From Bacteroides caecigallinarum (GTDB lineage Bacteria > Bacteroidota > Bacteroidia > Bacteroidales > Bacteroidaceae): 64,000 nucleotides of DNA. The DNA lies in assembly GCF_021531075.1 (NCBI RefSeq), contig NZ_JADYTJ010000004.1, positions 1 to 64,000 on the forward strand, given 5' to 3'. Made by a program: the position numbers and the translations under genes. Under the pieces are notes generated by a model. It was not told where the DNA came from. It saw nothing but the letters and a program-made list of their open reading frames with translations, and searched no databases. Position 1 is the stretch's first letter, and each line of letters begins with the position of its first letter. Positions 37,331 through 48,122 of this stretch are shown one piece after another.

Positions 37331-38785
37331 ATGATTCTAAAAGAACTACTAAAGCTTGCCGGGAAATATGAAATTTACGGTAATGAAGAAATAGAAGTAA
37401 AAGGAATTGAAATAGATTCCAGAAATATAAAGGAAGACTATGCATTCATAGCAATAAAAGGTACACAGGCCGACGGACATAATTATATAGAAAAAGCGAC
37501 CGAACTGGGAGCTACAACCATAATATGTGAAAATCTACCTGAAAAGTTGAATAAAGAAGTAACATACGTCGTTGTAAACAATACAGAAGACATTGTAGGG
37601 AAAATAGCAACAACTTTCTACGGTAATCCTACAGAAAAGCTTGATTTGGTTGGAGTGACCGGCACAAACGGAAAAACTACAATTGCTACTTTACTGTATG
37701 ACATGTTCAGAAGCTTTGGATATAAAGTGGGATTGATTTCAACAGTATGTAATTATGTTGACGGTGAAGCTATCCCTACAGAGCATACTACTCCAGACCC
37801 TATTACGCTAAACAGATTATTGGGAAGAATGGCAGACGAGGGATGCAAATATGCCTTTATGGAAGTCAGCTCCCACTCTGTAGCACAAAAGAGAATCGGG
37901 GGACTTAAATTTGCCGGTGGAATATTTACGAATCTGACAAGAGACCACCTTGATTATCATAAAACCGTTGAGAATTACCTTAAGGCAAAGAAAGCTTTCT
38001 TCGACGAATTGCCAAAAACGGCTTTTGCACTGACTAATGCCGATGATAAAAACGGTATGGTAATGGTGCAGAACACAAAAGCCAAAGTTGCTACATATTC
38101 ATTAAGGACTATGGCCGATTTCAAAGGTAAAGTTCTTGAGGACGGTTTTGAAGGAATGCTTATGGATATAAACAATACTGAAGTTAATGTTCAGTTTATT
38201 GGAAAATTCAACGCTTATAATCTGCTTGCTGTTTACGGTGCCGCTAATCTATTGGGTAAAAAGCCTGAAGAGATTTTACTTCAGTTAAGCACATTGAGAC
38301 CTGTAAACGGACGTTTTGATTCAGTACGTTCGCCTAAAGGATATACCGCAATAGTAGATTATGCACATACACCTGATGCTTTAGTAAACGTATTGAATGC
38401 AATACACGATGTGCTGAAAGGTAGAGGCAATGTAATTACAGTGGTAGGCGCCGGAGGAAATAGAGATAAAGGCAAAAGACCTATTATGGCACAAGAGTCT
38501 GTAAAACAAAGTGATAGAGTTATAATAACATCGGACAATCCACGATTTGAGGAGCCACAGGATATTATAAACGATATGCTGGCAGGACTTAATAAAGAAG
38601 AGATGAAAAAAGTCCTGGCTATAACAGACAGAAAGGAAGCAATACGTACAGCATGTATGTTGGCCCAACAAGGAGACGTGGTATTAATAGCCGGTAAAGG
38701 TCACGAGAATTATCAGGACATTAAAGGAGTAAAATATCACTTCGATGACAAAGAAATAGTAAAAGAAATTTTCAGCAACGAATAA
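37331..38785 (+). CDS. murE: UDP-MurNAc-tripeptide synthetase MurE
   Basis: 484 residues. Adds the third amino acid to UDP-MurNAc-Ala-Glu using ATP. P-loop GTNGKTT at 111-117. The DNPR motif at 402-405 is the hallmark of enzymes that add meso-diaminopimelate, so the peptidoglycan is of the m-DAP type, as expected in Bacteroidales. MurF, often next in other bacteria, is not encoded here; mraY follows after 11 bases. Confidence 0.97.
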   Translation: MILKELLKLAGKYEIYGNEEIEVKGIEIDSRNIKEDYAFIAIKGTQADGHNYIEKATELGATTIICENLPEKLNKEVTYVVVNNTEDIVGKIATTFYGNPTEKLDLVGVTGTNGKTTIATLLYDMFRSFGYKVGLISTVCNYVDGEAIPTEHTTPDPITLNRLLGRMADEGCKYAFMEVSSHSVAQKRIGGLKFAGGIFTNLTRDHLDYHKTVENYLKAKKAFFDELPKTAFALTNADDKNGMVMVQNTKAKVATYSLRTMADFKGKVLEDGFEGMLMDINNTEVNVQFIGKFNAYNLLAVYGAANLLGKKPEEILLQLSTLRPVNGRFDSVRSPKGYTAIVDYAHTPDALVNVLNAIHDVLKGRGNVITVVGAGGNRDKGKRPIMAQESVKQSDRVIITSDNPRFEEPQDIINDMLAGLNKEEMKKVLAITDRKEAIRTACMLAQQGDVVLIAGKGHENYQDIKGVKYHFDDKEIVKEIFSNE

Positions 38786-38796
38786 AGAGGAATAAA

Positions 38797-40065
38797 ATGT
38801 TATATTATCTTTTCAACTATCTGGAACAGTTTGATTTCCCGGGTGCAAGAATGTTTGGGTATGTTTCATTCCGTGCACTGATAGCTGTTATACTGTCATT
38901 ACTGATTTCGTCAATATTCGGAGAGTATTTTATAAACAAGCTAAAAAAGAAACAAATTACAGAGACACAGAGAGATGCATCAATTGACCCCTTCAATGTA
39001 AACAAAAAAGGGGTGCCTACAATGGGAGGTATTATTATTATAGTAGCAATACTTATTCCATGTCTGCTTATAGGAAAATTACACAATGTGTACATGATAT
39101 TGATGCTCATAACTACTATATGGCTTGGAACCTTGGGCTTCCTGGATGACTACATAAAAGTATTCAAGAAAGACAAGGAAGGACTGCATGGCAAGTTCAA
39201 AATCATAGGTCAGGTAGGACTGGGATTTATTGTAGGCCTAACCCTATATCTAAGTCCTGATGTCGTAATACGTGAAAATGTAGAGATACAGAGAAATGGT
39301 GAGGTGGTTGACGTAATACATAAGGCCCAGAATGAAAAATCAACAAAAACAACTATACCATTCTTCAAAAATAACAACCTTGACTATGCTGACTTTGTAG
39401 GTTTCATGGGCGAACATGCACAAACAGCAGGATGGATAGTATTCGTTATAATTACGATTTTTGTTGTGACAGCTGTATCCAACGGTGCCAACTTAAATGA
39501 CGGTATGGATGGAATGGCTGCAGGGAACTCTGCCATAATAGGTGTTACACTAGGAATACTGGCGTATGTATCAAGTCATATAGAATATGCTTCGTATCTT
39601 AATATAATGTATATACCTGGAAGCGAAGAGCTGGTTATATTTATATGTGCATTCATTGGTGCCCTTATAGGATTCCTTTGGTATAACGCATTTCCGGCAC
39701 AGGTATTCATGGGAGATACAGGAAGTTTAACCATAGGCGGAATAATTGCTGTTTTTGCTATTATTATACACAAAGAACTGCTTATACCTATTCTGTGTGG
39801 AGTATTTTTAGTGGAAAACCTTTCGGTAATACTGCAAGTAAAATATTTCCAGAGAGGTAAAAAGAAAGGTGTAAAGCAAAGGATTTTCAAACGCACGCCT
39901 ATACATGACCACTTCAGGACAACAATAGCGCAACTGGATCCTAATTGTTCATACATATTTACAGGACCAAGCAACGTGTTCCATGAATCAAAGATAACAG
40001 TGAGGTTCTGGATAGTAACAATTGTTTTGGCAGCACTGACAATAATAACATTAAAGATAAGATAA
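38797..40065 (+). CDS. mraY: Phospho-MurNAc-pentapeptide transferase MraY
   Basis: 422 residues, polytopic membrane enzyme making lipid I. Motifs: KKGVPTMGG, LGFLDDY, SNGANLNDGMDG, FMGDTGSL, and the cytoplasmic loop RTPIHDHF. Slightly longer than E. coli MraY because of a hydrophilic insert (about residues 157-205), common in Bacteroidetes. Confidence 0.97.
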   Translation: MLYYLFNYLEQFDFPGARMFGYVSFRALIAVILSLLISSIFGEYFINKLKKKQITETQRDASIDPFNVNKKGVPTMGGIIIIVAILIPCLLIGKLHNVYMILMLITTIWLGTLGFLDDYIKVFKKDKEGLHGKFKIIGQVGLGFIVGLTLYLSPDVVIRENVEIQRNGEVVDVIHKAQNEKSTKTTIPFFKNNNLDYADFVGFMGEHAQTAGWIVFVIITIFVVTAVSNGANLNDGMDGMAAGNSAIIGVTLGILAYVSSHIEYASYLNIMYIPGSEELVIFICAFIGALIGFLWYNAFPAQVFMGDTGSLTIGGIIAVFAIIIHKELLIPILCGVFLVENLSVILQVKYFQRGKKKGVKQRIFKRTPIHDHFRTTIAQLDPNCSYIFTGPSNVFHESKITVRFWIVTIVLAALTIITLKIR

Positions 40066-40078
40066 AAACAGATTCATC

Positions 40079-41413
40079 ATGGCAAAAAGAATTGTCATTT
40101 TAGGAGCCGGTGAAAGCGGAGCGGGAGCTGCCGTACTGGCAAAGAAACAAGGATTTGACACATTCGTATCGGATATGTCAATGATAAAGGACAAGTATAA
40201 GTATATGCTTGACAGCAAAGGTATAGAATGGGAAGAAGGAAAGCATACCGAAGAACTTATACTAAATGCGGACGAAGTTATCAAAAGCCCGGGAATACCT
40301 AATGATGCTCCTATGATCCTAAAGATCAAGGAAAAGAATATTCCTATTATCTCTGAAATAGAGTTCGCAGGAAGATACACAAATGCTAAAATGATATGTA
40401 TAACAGGAAGCAATGGTAAGACTACTACTACCTCGCTTATTTATCATATTTTCAAGAAAGCAGGTATGAATGTGGGACTTGCAGGGAATATAGGTCAGAG
40501 TCTGGCATATCAGGTGGCGGAATGTAATTATGACTATTACGTTATAGAATTGAGCAGCTTCCAGCTGGACAATATGTATGATTTCCATGCAAACATAGCC
40601 GTACTGATGAATATCACTCCAGACCATCTTGACAGATATGAATACAAGATGCAGAACTATGTAGACGCTAAATTCAGAATCATACAAAACCAGACAGAGA
40701 ATGATGCTTTCATTTTCTGGAATGATGATCCTGTGATACAGCGTGAACTTCATAAATACGGCATACATGGTCATTATTATCCTTTTGCCGAAACGAAAGA
40801 AGAAGGAACAGTGGCATATGTTCAGGAGAAAAGGATTTGTTTTACAGAACCTATTGCCTTTAACATGGAGCAGGAAGAATTAGCCCTAACCGGCAAACAC
40901 AATCTGTTCAACTCAATGGCAGCAGGCCTTTCTGCAAATATTGCAGGCATAAAGAAGGAATGCATAAGAGAAGCACTAAACGACTTCAAAGGCGTAGAAC
41001 ACAGACTTGAAAAAGTAGCAAGAATAAAAGGAGTTGAATATATAAACGACTCAAAAGCAACTAATGTTAATTCATGCTGGTATGCACTGCAGAGCATGAC
41101 AACAAAGACTGTTTTGATATTGGGAGGTAAAGACAAAGGTAATGACTATAATGAAATAGCAGACTTGGTAAGAGAGAAATGTAGCGGACTAATATTTATG
41201 GGACTCCACAATGAGAAACTGCATGATTTCTTCGATGGTTTTGGACTTCCTATAGCCGATGTACAGAGTATGGAAGATGCTGTGAATGAAGCATACAAGA
41301 TGGCAAAAGACGGTGAGACTGTATTGCTGAGTCCTTGCTGTGCAAGTTTTGACCTGTTCAAGAGCTACGAAGACAGAGGTGAACAATTCAAGAAGTGTGT
41401 AAAAAAACTATAA
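40079..41413 (+). CDS. murD: UDP-MurNAc-alanine:D-glutamate ligase MurD
   Basis: 444 residues. ATP-dependent ligase adding D-Glu. N-terminal Rossmann-like domain (VILGAGESGAGAA), P-loop GSNGKTTTT, central NITPDHLDRY, C-terminal INDSKATNVNS and LSPCCASFDLF. 13 bases after mraY, 12 before ftsW. Confidence 0.97.
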   Translation: MAKRIVILGAGESGAGAAVLAKKQGFDTFVSDMSMIKDKYKYMLDSKGIEWEEGKHTEELILNADEVIKSPGIPNDAPMILKIKEKNIPIISEIEFAGRYTNAKMICITGSNGKTTTTSLIYHIFKKAGMNVGLAGNIGQSLAYQVAECNYDYYVIELSSFQLDNMYDFHANIAVLMNITPDHLDRYEYKMQNYVDAKFRIIQNQTENDAFIFWNDDPVIQRELHKYGIHGHYYPFAETKEEGTVAYVQEKRICFTEPIAFNMEQEELALTGKHNLFNSMAAGLSANIAGIKKECIREALNDFKGVEHRLEKVARIKGVEYINDSKATNVNSCWYALQSMTTKTVLILGGKDKGNDYNEIADLVREKCSGLIFMGLHNEKLHDFFDGFGLPIADVQSMEDAVNEAYKMAKDGETVLLSPCCASFDLFKSYEDRGEQFKKCVKKL

Positions 41414-41425
41414 CCTGATATAAAG

Positions 41426-42709
41426 ATGGATTTGCTAAAAAAACTTTTTAAAGGTGACAGGATAATATGGATTATATTCATGTTATTCTGCCTTATATCA
41501 ATCATTGAGGTGTTTAGTGCTTCCAGCACACTCACTTTCAAGTCCGGTGATCACTGGCGACCGATTACATCTCATATGACACTAATCATGGCAGGTACCA
41601 TCATAGTATTCTTTACACACCTGATGCCATGCAGATGGTTCAAAAAGCTAAATATGCTCTTACCTGTGTCATGGGGACTCCTTTTAGCCGTATTGATTAA
41701 GGGAGCTATGACAAACGGAGCAAGAAGATGGATTGACTTGGGCTTCTTCCAGTTCCAGCCCTCAGAAGTTGCTAAAATGGCATTGATAATATCTGTTGCC
41801 ATAACATTGGCAAAGTTTCAGCAAGAAGACGGAACAGACAAGAAAGCATTTAAATATATAATGATATCGACAGGAATAACTGTACTGCTTATCGTTTCAG
41901 AAAACTTGTCTACAGCAGCACTGCTATGTGCGACAGTATTTGTTATGATGTTCATTGGAAGGGTTCCTATGAAGCAACTAGGTAAGTTGGTTGGTATTTG
42001 TGTGATATTTGGAGGAGTAATGCTCGCTTCCATAAAGTTCGTTCCGGACACTGCATGGGATGCGGTAGGATTGCATCGTCTGACGACATGGAAAAGTCGT
42101 CTGAACGACCATTTCAACCAGACACAGGTTCCGGCAGCAAAGTTTGATATCGACAATGATGCTCAGGTGGCTCATGCAAACATAGCAATTGCTACAAGCA
42201 ACATTCTAGGGAAAGGTCCGGGAAACAGCGTACAAAGAGATTTCCTTTCACAGGCTTTTTCAGACTTTATATATGCCATCATTATTGAAGAACTTGGATT
42301 GGTAGGTGGTGCATTCGTAGCTTTACTGTATATTGTACTCCTGCTCAGAATAGGGAAAATAGCACGAGGATGTGATGAATCGTATTACGCATTACTGATT
42401 ATCGGTATCGGAGTGTTACTTTCAATACAGGCTATGTTCAATATGCTGGTAGCTGTAGGAATAATACCGGTGACCGGTCAGCCATTGCCCCTCATCAGTA
42501 AAGGTGGAACTTCTATACTTATCAATTCTGTATATATAGGAATTATATTAAGTATAAGCCGACACGTATATGATATGCAAGCTAAAAAAGAAGAGGAAGA
42601 AGCTTTAAAAGAGGCCCAACTACATGATGCTGCAATATCAATACTCAAGAACGCGGCTCTGGAACTGGCAGAAAAAGACAATGAAGAAGAGAAAAAGGAA
42701 ATTAATTAA
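41426..42709 (+). CDS. ftsW: FtsW, septal peptidoglycan glycosyltransferase
   Basis: 427 residues, SEDS family, about ten membrane helices. Works with FtsI to polymerise septal glycan. Motifs NGARRWIDLGFFQFQPSE and TGQPLPLISKGGTS are typical. The cytoplasmic C-terminal tail is rich in Glu and Lys. It ends the first half of the cluster: a 294-base gap follows. Confidence 0.95.
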   Translation: MDLLKKLFKGDRIIWIIFMLFCLISIIEVFSASSTLTFKSGDHWRPITSHMTLIMAGTIIVFFTHLMPCRWFKKLNMLLPVSWGLLLAVLIKGAMTNGARRWIDLGFFQFQPSEVAKMALIISVAITLAKFQQEDGTDKKAFKYIMISTGITVLLIVSENLSTAALLCATVFVMMFIGRVPMKQLGKLVGICVIFGGVMLASIKFVPDTAWDAVGLHRLTTWKSRLNDHFNQTQVPAAKFDIDNDAQVAHANIAIATSNILGKGPGNSVQRDFLSQAFSDFIYAIIIEELGLVGGAFVALLYIVLLLRIGKIARGCDESYYALLIIGIGVLLSIQAMFNMLVAVGIIPVTGQPLPLISKGGTSILINSVYIGIILSISRHVYDMQAKKEEEEALKEAQLHDAAISILKNAALELAEKDNEEEKKEIN

Positions 42710-43003
42710 ACAATAAAGATACTGTCAGCTGAATAACAGGCATAAAAGAGATATATACCTTGGGAGATTATTAGTTTATTGTATATGTAAAATACCATAC
42801 TTTAACTACCAGGTCAACTCGTTGACTGATATTCATTTACTTACTTTAGAACTGAAAGTAAACGTAGTTAGACTTAAAATAGTAATATAAAACTATTAAT
42901 TTCCTCTGATTATGTTTTTATTTGAAGTTTATTGATAACTTTGCGAAAAATAATGTAATAGCTGAATATTATATGAATTCAGCCAATTAAGGAATAAAGG
43001 AAT
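42710..43003 (+). other. Gap in the division cluster with hairpins and a promoter
   Basis: Hairpins are seen at about 42813-42826 (GTCAAC, TC, GTTGAC) and 42841-42861 (TTACTTT, AGAACTG, AAAGTAA). A -7 box TAACTTTG (42936-42943) follows, with ATG (42912-42914) in place of the -33 TTG, 21 bases upstream. It probably supplies murG to ftsZ with their own transcript. No T run follows the hairpins. Confidence 0.5.
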
Positions 43004-44134
43004 ATGAATGATAATCTACGTATAATAATAAGTGGTGGCGGTACAGGAGGACATATATTCCCTGCCCTTTCAATTGCAAACGCCATAAAAGAAGCCAGAC
43101 CGGATGCAGAAATCCTGTTTGTCGGTGCCGAAGGCAGAATGGAAATGCAAAGAGTACCTGCTGCCGGATACAGAATAATAGGCTTGCCAGTAGCTGGGTT
43201 CGACAGAAAAAATCTGCTTAAGAACTTTGCAGTCGTTGTAAAGCTTATAAGAAGCCAAATGATAGCACGTAAGATTATCAAGGATTTCAATCCTCATGCA
43301 GCTGTTGGTGTAGGCGGTTATGCAAGTGGACCAACACTAAAAATGGCAGGTGCAATGGGAATACCAACACTTATTCAGGAACAGAATTCGTATGCCGGAG
43401 TCACAAATAAACTTCTAGCCGCAAAAGCTGAGAAAATCTGTGTGGCATATCCAGGAATGGAAAGATTCTTCAGTAAAGATAAAATCATAATGACTGGTAA
43501 TCCTGTAAGACAAGGATTACTTGACAATAAATTATCAAAAGAAGAAGCTATTAAATCTTTCGGACTTGATCCGGCAAAGAAAACCATACTAATTATCGGA
43601 GGTAGCCTTGGAGCAAGAACACTAAACAATTGTGTAATGCATGCCATGAACGAAATAAAAGAATCTGATGTACAATTCATATGGCAAACCGGTAAATTCT
43701 ATATCGAGGAAGCTAAAAGATGTTACTCTGAGGCAGGAAGTCCTAAAATGATTCATACTACAGACTTCATATCAGATATGAACTCAGCATATACAGCCGC
43801 CGACCTGGTGGTAAGTCGTGCTGGTGCAGGTTCAATATCTGAATTTTGTCTTTTAGGCAAACCGGTAATTCTGGTTCCTTCACCCAATGTGGCAGAAGAT
43901 CATCAGACCAAGAATGCAATGGCTCTGGTAGACAAAAATGCCGCTGTCTATATAAAAGACTCCGAGGCTGACGGCAAACTAATAAGTACAGCCATTTCAT
44001 TAGTAGCCGATAAAACAAAATTAGAGACTCTAAGTACGAACATAAAGAAGCTTGCATTCCACAATTCTGCTGCAATTATAGCCGAAGAGGTTTGTAAGTT
44101 GGCCGAAAAATATAAAAAAGAACATGAACATTAA
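43004..44134 (+). CDS. murG: MurG, lipid II synthase
   Basis: 376 residues. Transfers GlcNAc from UDP-GlcNAc to lipid I at the inner membrane. GT28 features: ISGGGTGGHIFPALSIA near the N-terminus, VGVGGYASGP, IQEQNSYAGVTNK, and the UDP-binding SRAGAGSISEFCLLGKP. Overlaps murC by 11 bases. Confidence 0.97.
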   Translation: MNDNLRIIISGGGTGGHIFPALSIANAIKEARPDAEILFVGAEGRMEMQRVPAAGYRIIGLPVAGFDRKNLLKNFAVVVKLIRSQMIARKIIKDFNPHAAVGVGGYASGPTLKMAGAMGIPTLIQEQNSYAGVTNKLLAAKAEKICVAYPGMERFFSKDKIIMTGNPVRQGLLDNKLSKEEAIKSFGLDPAKKTILIIGGSLGARTLNNCVMHAMNEIKESDVQFIWQTGKFYIEEAKRCYSEAGSPKMIHTTDFISDMNSAYTAADLVVSRAGAGSISEFCLLGKPVILVPSPNVAEDHQTKNAMALVDKNAAVYIKDSEADGKLISTAISLVADKTKLETLSTNIKKLAFHNSAAIIAEEVCKLAEKYKKEHEH

Positions 44135-45500
44135 TTCTATAAAATCAGTTTATTTCATTGGTGCTGGCGGTATAGGTATGAGCGCACTGGTAAGATACTT
44201 TCTGTCGAAAGGCAAAAAAGTTGGAGGATATGACCGTACCCCAAGCGACCTTACAGAAAAATTGATTGAAGAAGGTGCAGATATACACTACGAAGAAAAT
44301 ATTGAATTTATACCAGAAGAATGTAAGAGTAAAAATTCTACTCTTGTTATATTCACACCTGCTATTCCTCAGGAACATAAAGAACTGGTATACTTTAAGG
44401 AAAATGGTTTTGAGATATTGAAACGTGCCCAAGTGTTGGGAATGATTACTCATACGGAAAAAGGATTGTGCGTAGCGGGTACACATGGAAAGACAACAAC
44501 TTCAACCATGACAGCACACCTGTTGCACCAGTCACACGTAGGATGTAACGCTTTCCTTGGAGGTATTTCAAAGAATTATAAGACAAACCTTCTGCTTTCC
44601 GAAACAAGCGAATACGTTGTGATAGAGGCAGATGAATTTGACAGGTCTTTCCACTGGCTGACTCCGTTTGCCACTGTAATCACAGCCGTAGACTCTGACC
44701 ACCTTGACATTTACGGCACACGCGAAGCATATCTTGAGAGTTTCAACAAATACACTTCGCTTATAACCCCGGGTGGGTACCTGATAGCAAAGAAAGGCAT
44801 AGAACTTTCACCACGTGTTAAAGAAAGTGTCAATGTATTCTCATACGGCATAGGCGAAGGAGATTTCAGAGCTGAAAATATCAGAATCGGCAATGGTGAA
44901 ATAATATTTGACTATGTTTCTCCATTAGGTAATATCAACGATATACAGCTGGGGGTTCCAGTCTACGTAAACATTGAGAATGGTGTAGCAGCAATGGCTT
45001 TGGCACAAATTGCCGGAGTTACTGACGAAGAAATAAAAAAGGCAATGCCTACATTTGATGGAGTTGACAGACGATTCGATTTCAAGATAAAGGAAGACAA
45101 TATGGTATTCCTGAGCGACTACGCCCACCATCCGGCAGAAATAAAGCAAAGTATTTCTTCTATAAAAGCGCTATATCCAGAGAAGAAAGTGACTGTTATA
45201 TTTCAACCTCACCTTTACACAAGAACAAGGGACTTCTACAGGGAATTTGCAGCAAGCCTTTCATTGGCAGACGAAATAATACTTCTAGACATATATCCTG
45301 CGCGTGAACTTCCTATAGAGGGGGTCAGCAGCCAGTTGATATTCGACTGTCTAGAAAACAAGGCGTCGGCCATTATGTGTAAAAAGGAAGATTTGGCAGA
45401 TATAATAGCAAATAGGAAAATAGAAGTCCTTATTACACTAGGTGCCGGTGACATTGACAATATGGTTCCACAAATATATAATATACTGAAAAATAAATGA
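44124..45500 (+). CDS. murC: UDP-MurNAc:L-alanine ligase MurC
   Basis: 458 residues. Adds the first L-Ala to UDP-MurNAc. N-terminal FIGAGGIGMSALVRY, P-loop GTHGKTTTSTM, EADEFDRSFHWLTP, SDYAHHPAEIK and FQPHLYTRTRDFY are family signatures. It overlaps both neighbours (murG by 11 bases, ftsQ by 4). Confidence 0.97.
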   Translation: MNINSIKSVYFIGAGGIGMSALVRYFLSKGKKVGGYDRTPSDLTEKLIEEGADIHYEENIEFIPEECKSKNSTLVIFTPAIPQEHKELVYFKENGFEILKRAQVLGMITHTEKGLCVAGTHGKTTTSTMTAHLLHQSHVGCNAFLGGISKNYKTNLLLSETSEYVVIEADEFDRSFHWLTPFATVITAVDSDHLDIYGTREAYLESFNKYTSLITPGGYLIAKKGIELSPRVKESVNVFSYGIGEGDFRAENIRIGNGEIIFDYVSPLGNINDIQLGVPVYVNIENGVAAMALAQIAGVTDEEIKKAMPTFDGVDRRFDFKIKEDNMVFLSDYAHHPAEIKQSISSIKALYPEKKVTVIFQPHLYTRTRDFYREFAASLSLADEIILLDIYPARELPIEGVSSQLIFDCLENKASAIMCKKEDLADIIANRKIEVLITLGAGDIDNMVPQIYNILKNK

Positions 45501-46231
45501 TAAAACGAATTCTCATACTCTTAGCCTTGATTGCCACATCAATATACTTGATTATGGCAGTTACATTTTTTAATGCAGAACCGTCTGAACGGATTTGCAA
45601 GGGTATGGAATTGGAAATAAAGGACGATGTTGACTATGGATTCATAACACTTCGTGACATAGAAAGTACACTCAAACGTGAGAAGCTGTTACCTGTAGAT
45701 GTAAAACAAAAAGACATTAACATACGAAAGATGGAAGAAACGCTTGAAAAAAGCCCTTTCGTGAAAGATGCCGAATGCTACATTACTGCAGGTGGAAAGG
45801 TCAAAATAGACCTTTACCAAAGAATCCCTCTTATGAGAGTTATGAGCAGCAATGGCGACAATTACTACATCGACAATGAAGGCAAGGCAATGAAAGCTAA
45901 CGGAAAGCCTGTTCATGTAGCAATAGCCACTGGATATATAGACAGGAAATTTGCTCAGGAAAAACTGTATGAACTGGCTCGTTTCCTTAAATCAGATGAA
46001 TTTTGGGACGCACAGATAGAACAGATAAATGTGACAACAAAACAAGAAATTGAACTTGTTCCAAGAGTTGGAAACCATATCCTTTTCATAGGGAAACCTG
46101 AAATGTACGAAACAAAATTTAAAAAACTCAAGGCTTTCTACACAGAAGGACTAAATAAAGTGGGATGGAATAAATATGAACGTATTAGTGTTGAATTCAA
46201 CAACCAGATAATTTGCACAAAAAAGGAGTAA
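45497..46231 (+). CDS. ftsQ: FtsQ-like division protein
   Basis: 244 residues with a short cytoplasmic N-terminus, one membrane helix (about 4-24) and a periplasmic POTRA/FtsQ-like region (ESTLKREKLLPVDVKQ). Assigned by topology, by KSPFVKDAECYITAGGKVKI (typical FtsQ/DivIB strand region) and by its place between murC and ftsA. Confidence 0.88.
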   Translation: MIKRILILLALIATSIYLIMAVTFFNAEPSERICKGMELEIKDDVDYGFITLRDIESTLKREKLLPVDVKQKDINIRKMEETLEKSPFVKDAECYITAGGKVKIDLYQRIPLMRVMSSNGDNYYIDNEGKAMKANGKPVHVAIATGYIDRKFAQEKLYELARFLKSDEFWDAQIEQINVTTKQEIELVPRVGNHILFIGKPEMYETKFKKLKAFYTEGLNKVGWNKYERISVEFNNQIICTKKE

Positions 46232-46237
46232 CAATAT

Positions 46238-48010
46238 ATGGCAGCAACAGATTTCATAGTAGCAATAGAACTCGGTTCGACTGAGATTGCAGGTATAGCC
46301 GGCAAAAAAAATGCTGACGGCAGTATAAACTTATTGGCATATTCGTCGGAAAAGTCGGACGATTGTATAAAAAAAGGAGTAATCTATAATCTGGATAAAA
46401 CCACACAGAAACTGACTTCTGTAATAAAGGATCTGGAGGCTAAACTTCAGGCAGGAATCAGGAAAGTTTACATTGGAGTGGGAGGTTTATCACTAAGAAG
46501 TATCAAGAATACTGAAGCCAGACAGTTGGGAGATGATGTAAGAATCTCTCAGGCCATTATAGACAGCATGATGGAAGCCAACTTGGATACTCCTCTTATG
46601 GATTATGAAATACTGGCAGTCGAGACTCAAGAATATAAAGTTGGTAACAATCTGCTGACAGAACCTGTAGGTACAACTGCAAGCAATATTGAAGGTAATT
46701 ATCTTAACATAATAGCCAGGCCTTCAGTAAAACAGAATATCAAACAGTGTCTGGCACATACCGGATATGAAATAGCAGGTTTCACAATATCACCGATGGC
46801 AACGGCAGAAACCGTACTGACTACAAATGAAAAAAGATCCGGATGTGCACTTATTGACTTCGGTGCAGATACTACAACTGTTGCTATTTACAAAAACAAT
46901 TTGCTACGCCATGTATGCGTTATACCTTTGGGTGGAAACAACATCACTAAAGATATCTGCAGCAAACAAATTGAAGAGGATGATGCAGAGCTTATTAAAT
47001 TAAGATATGCTTCAGCATATACAGAACATAAAGAAGGTGAAGAAATACAGGATACAGAGTTTACTTTAGACGGCAAATGTTCTATAATGTCAAGAACTCT
47101 TGAAGACATTGTAGAGGCCAGAATAAACGAAATAATCTCAAACGTATTCAACCAAATAAAACTATCAAACTATAGTGAAGGGCTTATGGCTGGTGTAGTA
47201 GTTACGGGAGGCGTCTCAAATATGCCTAACATAGACAAAGCTATAACCAACATAACAAAAATAGAGAAAGTAAGAGTTGCACATACTGGCGAAACTAACC
47301 TTATTGGCAATATAAACTTTCCTGAGAACGGAAAGTCGAATACTCTGATAGGTATTCTTTTGTCCGGAGAGGAAAACTGTTGCAGAGTTGATCCAAAGAA
47401 AGGACATCAACTTGATTTTAAAGAAGAGACTGTCCCTACTGAAAATGAAGAAAAGGAGAAAGAAGAAACAACAAGTAATATCGATGAAAAAGAGACTCAG
47501 GAAACAACAGCAACTGTTGTAGAAGTAGTTGATAATACAAAGGAATGCCATCAACTTGTTATTTCTGCTTCACAACTGATACTTAGCAGAAGCTACTCTC
47601 AGGCATTGGAAGTTCTTAATAAAGCCAAATTACTGAATGTAGAGTCTAAAGCCCGTGAAATAGATTCTCTTGAAAAAGAGGCTAAAAGATTACTTGAAGA
47701 AGCCGAAAGGGTAAAAGCCATTAAAGAGGCACAACAACAGGCCGAGAGACAAAGAGAAAAACTAAAGAAAGATGAATGTGACAAGATTCTTGAAGAGGCC
47801 GTTGAACTCATAGAAAAAGAGCATTACAAGACTGCTAAAGAAAAACTGGATGCTGCCAAGAAATACAATATACCAGAATGTAACCTTGTGATAGAAGATC
47901 TTGAAGAAAAGATTATCAAGACACAAAGGAACAAGAAAAGAAGTATATTCGACAGAATAAAACAGGGTATGAGCAAAGCTTCGGAAGAATTTTTTGAAGG
48001 GATAAAATGA
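46238..48010 (+). CDS. ftsA: FtsA with a long C-terminal helical extension
   Basis: 590 residues. The actin-like core (about 1-385) has IAIELGSTEIAG, the phosphate-binding LIDFGADTTTVA and VVTGGVSNMP; it tethers FtsZ to the membrane. Core FtsA proteins are roughly 400-500 residues. Here an acidic linker (about 390-435) is followed by two alpha-hairpin, TPR-like repeats (about 437-487 and 511-560), with an Arg/Lys/Glu-rich coiled stretch between them. The last 22 residues (RSIFDRIKQGMSK..) form the amphipathic membrane-targeting helix. The extension is probably a Bacteroidales-specific partner-binding part. Starts 7 bases after ftsQ. Confidence 0.95.
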   Translation: MAATDFIVAIELGSTEIAGIAGKKNADGSINLLAYSSEKSDDCIKKGVIYNLDKTTQKLTSVIKDLEAKLQAGIRKVYIGVGGLSLRSIKNTEARQLGDDVRISQAIIDSMMEANLDTPLMDYEILAVETQEYKVGNNLLTEPVGTTASNIEGNYLNIIARPSVKQNIKQCLAHTGYEIAGFTISPMATAETVLTTNEKRSGCALIDFGADTTTVAIYKNNLLRHVCVIPLGGNNITKDICSKQIEEDDAELIKLRYASAYTEHKEGEEIQDTEFTLDGKCSIMSRTLEDIVEARINEIISNVFNQIKLSNYSEGLMAGVVVTGGVSNMPNIDKAITNITKIEKVRVAHTGETNLIGNINFPENGKSNTLIGILLSGEENCCRVDPKKGHQLDFKEETVPTENEEKEKEETTSNIDEKETQETTATVVEVVDNTKECHQLVISASQLILSRSYSQALEVLNKAKLLNVESKAREIDSLEKEAKRLLEEAERVKAIKEAQQQAERQREKLKKDECDKILEEAVELIEKEHYKTAKEKLDAAKKYNIPECNLVIEDLEEKIIKTQRNKKRSIFDRIKQGMSKASEEFFEGIK

Positions 48011-48122
48011 TATAAGTTTGTTAGTTTTTAGTTTATAAGTTTGCAGAAAACAACTAACGTTAAGCAAAACAGAACTAAAAGACATAGAACACATTAATAC
48101 ATAAACTTAAAAGCCAAAAGAT

